Below, one piece after another: positions 57,861-64,000 of a stretch of DNA of 64,000 nucleotides (positions within the stretch are counted from its first letter, which is position 1; each line of letters starts with the position of its first letter). The stretch spans positions 11,105,198 to 11,169,197 of the forward strand of contig NC_041020.1 in assembly GCF_004193775.1 (NCBI RefSeq), read 5' to 3'. The translations under genes and the position numbers were made by a program. This DNA comes from Glycine soja (taxonomy: Eukaryota > Streptophyta > Magnoliopsida > Fabales > Fabaceae). The notes beneath the pieces are model-generated. The model saw only the letters and a program-made list of their open reading frames with translations. It made no database searches and was not told the origin of the DNA.

Positions 57861-59509
57861 TGTCGCAACCTACCCTTCGGCGGGAGGGCGACGCGTGACT
57901 CGCGGGATGCATGTTCCACGAAAGGAATACGCGCGCAGTCGCCACCAACGTTTATTTGAGGAAAACGTCGGAAAAACCGGAAAAGACGTGATCTACGAAC
58001 TTTTAAGTGAAAGGTTCGGGAGTTGTATTTACGCACGGGGAAGGTATTAGCACCCAACACGTCCGTCCCAAGGGACGGCAGCCTTTAATCGAATGTGCAA
58101 ACATGACCTTGATTTTTATGTTCCCTTTTTATGTCTTTATATCCTTTATACCCTTTTTATATATTTTTTCTCTTTTTGTGGTCGACAAGGGTGTTTCCCT
58201 TTGCTCCTACGTATTCCTCAATTGTGATGAGGAAATCAGACCTACGTAGTTCTTTCTTATCAAGTGATTCTTTTTTACTTAAAAGGTGATCATTTTAAGG
58301 CGTTGGACCTTGAAAATGATCCATTTTACTTAGTAAGAAATTGAAATGATAAACTTCAAAAACCTATTTTTATGGACGAGCTTGACTAGGCGAGTTGATT
58401 TTAGCCTTAGTTTCACTTTAGTTATTAGTGAATTCAATTAAGAATGAGAAATCCCAAAGAGAAAACGTCCGATTGATTTTTCGCTTTATTTTACTAAAAG
58501 ACGTTTTTTGATTATTATATTATTATTTTACCTCTTTTTTTATTTCCAACGTGGTTACGGCACGACCGAACGGTCGGAATTCATTTTAACCGAAGTTAAC
58601 GGATAATACAATTCAAACGATCGGTGGAAATTTATTTTATTTTTAGGTTAAGCGAGAAATGACTTAAATAAAATGGCTTAAGCACGTCAAAAAGGGGTAT
58701 AAAAAGTAAATGAAACGAGAATAAAAATACACGAAACCAAGTGTGGACCACCACGGGTACATAGAATGAATCGAAAAGCTTGGTTTGAGGTACTTACCCG
58801 TTGAAGACTGAAGAACGATGAAGAACGAATGAAGAACGTCGAAGAACGGTCGAAAACCTTCGCGAAATTCCTCACGGAAACGTTACGGAAACGTTTCGGA
58901 AGCGCCTCGACTTGGATTTTCTTCACGGAAACAATTTTTCCAAACAAATTCGAAAGAGAGAGAAGTGCCTAAGGGGCTGAACCCTTTTTCACTTCACTTC
59001 TCCCCCTATTTATAGAAAATTGGGGGAGAAGCTTGCCACCCAGCTCGCCCAGGCGAGCAGGGTTGCTTCCTCCAGAAGCAACAGCCTTCTGGAGGAATCT
59101 TCTGGAGGGCCCAAGTGGGCCTGGTTGCTATTTGCACCCCCATTTTGTACTAAGTACACCCCCTGCCTTTTTTGGTGATTCTTTTTTCGTAAAGTTACGG
59201 AAACTTACGAATTTCGTAACGATACTTGTTTTCTTTCCGTAATGTTACGGAACCTTGTGGATTACATAATCATCCCTTTTTTGACTTACGGAATGTTACG
59301 GAACCTCACTAATTGTGCAACGATGCTTCCATTTGATTTCCGGTGTGTCACGGAACCTTACGGATTGTGCATCAATATTTTCTTTTGTTTTCTGGCATGT
59401 CCCGGAATTTCACAAATTTCCTAATGATGGGTGCCAAGCACCTCACAAGGACCAAACAAAAGTTGCATGTTATCAAGCAAAGGTCCCTAGACGAAATTAG
59501 GGTATGACA
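57861..59509 (-). repeat. 5' LTR of the Ogre-like element
   Basis: It is 1649 bp, with a TATAAATAG box at 59006-59014 (minus). It differs from the 3' LTR by scattered substitutions and small indels (for example one fewer CGGAAACGTTT unit near 58880). The TACGTAG hairpin module is at 58203-58265. Confidence 0.93.
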
Positions 59510-59514
59510 AACAT

Positions 59515-59533
59515 CATGAAGCTTGCTTCTACA
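59515..59533 (-). repeat. Last bases of copia 3 5' LTR beyond the Ogre insertion
   Basis: After the aacat duplication, catgaagcttgcttctaca completes the copia 3 LTR exactly as at 38506-38524, proving that the Ogre-like element landed 24 bp from the LTR edge. Confidence 0.88.
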
Positions 59534-60103
59534 AGAAAATCACACAAGAGAAATACTGTGTAAAAACAAGTAGAGAATGCATTGGCCTTCCTCATAGGTT
59601 CCTCATGCTAAAAAGGATGTTCTCTATTTAACAATGCTCATGCGTTCCTATGTTGTCTCCTGGACTGCTAGACCCCAATTCCTCATGATAGCCTAGCCTA
59701 GTCCTGATCAAGCCTCGTCCGTAGATTCCTCTTGTAAGACTAAACTCAACCAAGACCACATTAAGACACACATACACAACTAAGTTCATGTACCCCGATT
59801 CCTCATGATAGCACAACAACTTAGTCCTGTACTATCTAGGACTTTAGAATCAAACCAGTTTCCACTGTTAAATGACCCTAAAAAAGCATGCATCTACCTG
59901 ATCAAGGTAAAAGCACACTGGAATGAAAAGTAGATAGCACAAAGAACACACAAAACATCATTACATAGATAGAAATATATTTACATCAGGTACCTACAAG
60001 AAAGATCCAACAGAGGATTTAGCTTTCCGTAGTCCGAAAACCTCCTTTACAACAAAGAGAAGAACAAGATGAAAGACTGCAAAAACACAAGTGGTGAGGA
60101 TGT
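59534..60103 (-). mobile_element. Diverged gypsy LTR, first part
   Basis: It shares organisation and short blocks with the gypsy 1 LTR (cgtccgtagattcctcttgtaagacta, atttacatcagg, gtccgaaaacctcc-like) but is too diverged to be the same family. It continues at 61761 beyond a solo LTR insertion. Confidence 0.55.
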
Positions 60104-61760
60104 TGTTGGATCGAGTGGCCTCAGAATAATTAAGAAGGGGGGTTGAATTAATTATTCCTAAACCTTTACTAATTAAAAAATTACTCTTCCAAGGCATTTA
60201 CTAAGTTGTTAAGAGAATAAGGAGTAGAAGAGAAACTTAACAGAAAGTAAAAGCGGAAATTAAAAGAGTAGGGAAGAAGGAGACAAACACACAAGAGTTT
60301 TTATACTGGTTCGGCAACAACCCGTGCCTACATCCAGTCCCCAAGTGACCTGTGGTCCTTGAGATTTCTTTCAACCTTGTAAAAATCCTTTTACAAGCAA
60401 AGATCCACAAGGGATGTACCCTCCCTTGTTCTCTTTGAAACCCTAGTGGATGTACCCTCCACTAGAACTGATCCACAAGAGATGTACCATCTCTTGTTCT
60501 CAGTCAAACCCAAGTAGATGTACCCTCTACTTGTACCACAAAGGATGTACCCTCCAATGTGTTAAGACAAAGATCTCAGGCGGTTAACCCTTTGATACTT
60601 TGTGAATGGGGATACAAAAGAATTCTCAAGCGGTTAGTCCTTTGAACACTTTTGTATTAGGGAAAGGGAAGAATCAAAAGAATTCTCAGACTGTGTCGTT
60701 TTGAATTCTTTGACAAGGGAGAAGGGAGACACCAAAGAATTCAGGCGGTTAGTCCTTTGTTCTTTTGGAAAAGGGAGAAGAGAGACACAAAAAGAATTTA
60801 GGCGGTTAGTCCTTGGCGAATTCTTTTTGGCAAAGGGAGAAGAGAATGAAAAGATGAATAGCACAAGTTTTCAAGGTTTGGAAAACCAGAAAACTTCAGA
60901 AAGCTTTTGGTACAAAGAAGAAGAAGAAGTTCAAAGAGATTCAAGGCTTGTAAAGGATTGTAAGAAATTTATTAGAAAAGTATTCAAGATTTTTGAAATG
61001 CAAAACAAAGCCTTGCTTTTATAGACTCTTCATATTTGGTCAAGATAACCATTAGAAGAGTTATGACTTTTAGAAAAACTTAAAAAACCAATTTGAAAAA
61101 GTCAAAAAACTATTTGAAGAGTTACATCTTTTGATTTTATTTAGAAACAATCACTGGTAATCGATTACCAAAATAGTGTAATCGATTACACAAAGCTTTT
61201 ATGTGAAAGGATGTGACTCTTCACATTTGAATTTGAATTTCAACGTTCAAAGGCATTGGTAATCGATTACCAAAACATTGTAATCGATTACAGCTTTTTG
61301 AAATTAATTGGAACATTGTAAATTCAATTTGAAAACTTTTGCAAAACAATTTTGCTAATGGTAATCGATTACGCCAATCTCGTAATCGATAACCAGAGAG
61401 TAAAAACTCTTTGGTAAACATGTTTTGAGAAAAATCATGTGCTACTCAATTTTTGAGAAAAACTTTTCATACTTATCTTGATTAAGCCTTCTCTTGATTC
61501 TTGAATCTTGAGTCTTGAGTCTTGAATCTTGATCTTGATTCTTGAGATCTTGAACCTTGAATCTTGATTCTTGACTCTTAACTTTCTTCTTCTTTATTCT
61601 ATCTTGAACTCTTGAATTGTTCTTGATTCACTTGAGTTGTTCTTGGATTGATCTTTGAGCTTTTTGTCATCACCTTTGTCATCATCTTTTGTTAACATCA
61701 TTGATATCATCAAAACACATTTGAATCACCCTTGATTCATCATGAAACTTTGCTTCTACA
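60104..61760 (-). mobile_element. Solo LTR of the copia 3 family
   Basis: A 1657-bp TGTTGGATCG...GCTTCTACA unit (plus-strand reading) flanked by gatgt (60099-60103 and 61761-61765). It gives the full-length form of the copia 3 LTR, including the outer edge that copia 3 has lost. A TATAAAAG box is at 61016-61023 (minus). TAATCGATTAC words lie at 61150-61390, and cttgattcttgaatc repeats at 61490-61640. Confidence 0.92.
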
Positions 61761-62420
61761 GATGTCTCCTTCACCTCTAGGATCTCACAATCACTCACAA
61801 ACTCATCTCAAGGTCTCAGAACAGCTTCCGCTTCGAACTCACGTCTCTGCAGATCTTCACACAGCAAAATCTCTTAGAACTCTCTGGAACTTGGACCTTT
61901 CTCTCTCTTGAACCTTCGTGCATGCAGAGCTTCTCAAGAAAAGTGCCAAACTCTCTTTGCAAATCTGATTTCAAGCTTAAATAGGTGGCCTTGTTCGTGC
62001 TCGTGTGCTTAGCACAGATCTGGATCGCTTAGTGCGCATAAGTGGATTTTGGCTTAGCGCGCTTGTTTCGCTTAGCAGATGAGCTGAAGCGGTGCGCTTG
62101 ATGACCTGGAGCGGTGCGCTTAGTGAACTTGACAGCTCAGCTTCTTCTAGATTCTTCCTCGTGCTTAGCCACTGAAGGTTATGCTTAGCGAATTCTCTTT
62201 AAGCCAGCAGCTTGGCTTAGCGAAAGAGTGAAAAGCAACACTTTGCCAAAGTTGCCTATTTAACCTGAAATTGAGAGAAATTGATTATTAAACGCACAAA
62301 ACAAAAGTATAAATTATCTATTACCTATATTTAACAAAAAGTACTTATAGTATTACAAAACAACCATAAATTGGGAAAGTTTGATACAATATACACAGGT
62401 TTTATACACAAAAGTTAGTT
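61761..62420 (-). mobile_element. Diverged gypsy LTR, second part
   Basis: CTTAGCGC-type words at 61990-62230, then attgagagaaattgattattaaa, ataaattgggaaa and tacacaaaagttagttgta, parallel to the terminal part of the gypsy 1 LTR. The final palindrome is degraded, so the end is approximate. Confidence 0.6.
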
Positions 62421-63060
62421 GTATTCATCGAATATGCTGGAAAATGATTCATATGTACTAATTTTATTTAGATATTGAAGATATGAATGAAGCGCTTCTC
62501 TTGAATTAATTAAATCCATTTTATTTGTTTTCATAATTTTGAGTATGTACGACATTACGCTATTTCCGCTATATACCGTTATTTTGTTAAACCCGTCAGA
62601 TTTTTGATTAAATATTTTGTACATAACTATTGAACTATTTACTTTTATCTGGAGAAATTAACTGAAGTCCCTATGGAGACAATCTCATTTATAAAATTTG
62701 TAACCTGAGACGACATTGATACGCTTGTCAAAAGTCCAATAGTTGCAACAAGTTGAAAGTGTGCAAAACAAAGTTACAAACTTGAAATATATCCGATCAG
62801 TTTTGCTCCTCTTCTTTCTTTTCTTCTCTATACGTTTATATTTTGTTGTCTCCTTGGATAATTATGGTGAGTGAACTTTGGCTAAAATTTCCTCCACTGC
62901 ATACTACGTCCCTAAAAAACACGCCTATGTCTCACTTTTCAAATGGCCCATAACATATTAAAAATATATTTAACCGCCTCCCTATCCTCTTCATCAAGCC
63001 AGTACTCCACCCAATCTGCAAAGCTACATGTTAAAAACATGAAACAAAATATAAGAACAA
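62421..63060. other. No gene seen
   Basis: AT-rich sequence with short frames only; nothing I can support. Confidence 0.5.
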
Positions 63061-63400
63061 TGAAATACCAAAAATCACACTAGAAGGGGGGGTTGAATAG
63101 TGTGTTAGTAAAAGATAATATATTTTTCACAAATGAAGGTGTTTTATCAAGTAGATTTGAAAAACACAGAACTGACCATGTCATCCTGTAACTGGTAACA
63201 AGTATTAGTGAAAATAGAAAGTTATCGTCTAACAATGAATAAACACAATTTTCACAAAGGTTTTTCAAATAAACACTTGGTAAGCATGGGTGTCTAAGGT
63301 AAGCTTAAAAGAATACTTAAACAAATAGCTTAAGTAAAAATAAACTTTGCTAAGCAAAGAATGAACATTTTAATTGTAGATTGTATCATCCATTGATTTT
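63061..63400 (-). mobile_element. Possible copia LTR edge
   Basis: The block aatcacactagaaggggggttgaatagtgtg resembles the left edges of the copia LTRs here (G-run followed by ttgaatt). It is followed by AT-rich sequence without a clear end before the window closes. Weak call. 63401-64000 shows no gene. Confidence 0.35.
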
Positions 63401-64000
63401 AATAGAGTTTCACTTCAAAGATATTTTTGCTCGTTTTCACTTGATATTCTTCATTCTTGAAATCCTGAGCTTGAGTTGCCTTTCATGGACTTTAGTGGAG
63501 GATCTGTTATGAGATCAACGTTGAGTCTTGAAATGACCATTGCTCACAACTAGAAGTGATGCAACATGGCACGCTTTGATTGGAGAGGAAATGAATAATA
63601 GTACAGACAACTGCATGGGGTCTTCTTCCTATGATGAAAGTGACCCTTGAGGAATATTCTACAAATTCTTTCTATTCCCTTCTATTATGTCCTTTCCTTA
63701 AATTCAAATAATAGCAATTCAAATAAAGAGAGTCAAATATGAAATCCAAAAATAACATTGTGTACTTTCCTTTGTATCCAATGTTGTCCTTTTGTAAAAA
63801 TATAACTTATGATTAGAGTCATGACCTTGTTTGGATGCGAATAAAAACAACTCAATTTATAAACACTGGTTTTCACCATAAGTGGATGTGAGTATTTTAA
63901 CAACACATTGGTGATAATATAACTTGATAAAATTGTTTTCCAGTTATGTTTGGATGTATACTCACTAGAGCTGTAGAATAAGATTTAATACCAAGTGTTC

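Larger units (their letters stand above)
43669..59509 (-). mobile_element. Ogre/Tat-like Ty3/gypsy element, pol-less
   Basis: A 15.8-kb element with 1.65-kb LTRs (43669-45327 and 57861-59509), TGTCGCAACC...GGTATGACA, flanked by aacat at 43664-43668 and 59510-59514. Minus-strand order: 5' LTR, PBS with GTTGGCGACTCCACTGGGGA, long leader, ORF1 with a DUF7745-like domain and coiled coil, gag, post-pol motif, env-like remnant, tandem arrays, polypurine tract and 3' LTR. ORF1 upstream of gag and this PBS point to the Ogre/Tat lineage. No protease, RT, RNase H or integrase is visible. The LTRs look nearly identical by eye, so it is probably the youngest large insertion here. Confidence 0.88.

Noticed and set aside
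62415..62624. 69-codon minus-strand ORF
   Set aside because: No recognisable motif, AT-rich setting, and overlap with the end of a diverged LTR.

Overview
This is a plant nuclear window, most likely from a legume. Soybean or a close Glycine relative is my inference from recognised element families, not a proof. It is almost entirely nested transposable elements. The only ordinary gene is the 3' end of a cytochrome P450 at the extreme left (1-387), followed by a 320-bp tandem copy of its tail. I see no rRNA, tRNA gene, CRISPR array or other intact host gene.

Layout from left to right. (1) 1-2105: P450 end, a long (AT)n tract and a truncated Ty1/copia LTR. (2) 2130-5950: a decayed CACTA (tnp2-type) transposase on the minus strand, split by an LTR-like insertion. 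(3) 6021-16938: a foldback DNA element cut in two by a complete Ty3/gypsy element (6162-16602, minus, target duplication actgt). That gypsy element keeps gag, protease and an env-like ORF but has no RT/RNaseH/integrase, and its 3' LTR carries a nested solo LTR. (4) 17100-22260: a degraded Ty1/copia element (minus) with an env-like ORF. (5) 22775-37436: a gypsy LTR and a pol-less gag-protease fragment (plus). This is interrupted by a complete Ty1/copia element (26288-36670, minus, duplication ttttt), which contains two nested solo LTRs. (6) 37437-42103: an LTR fragment fused to a third copia element (minus). (7) 43669-59509: a 15.8-kb Ogre/Tat-like gypsy element (minus, duplication aacat) inside the third copia's 5' LTR. 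It has ORF1 and gag, no pol, several tandem arrays, and a nested copia solo LTR (50808-51828, duplication tccta). (8) 59534-62420: a diverged gypsy LTR split by a copia solo LTR (60104-61760, duplication gatgt). (9) 62421-64000: no gene; one possible LTR start.

The target duplications give a clear relative order of insertions. Three separate gypsy-type elements lack the pol core, and all three keep a closely similar roughly 34-nt motif where pol should have ended. The tandem arrays inside the Ogre-like element look built from hairpins whose paired arms change together. Palindromic TAATCGATTA and CTTAGCGC words recur in clusters, the former in copia sequences and the latter in gypsy sequences.
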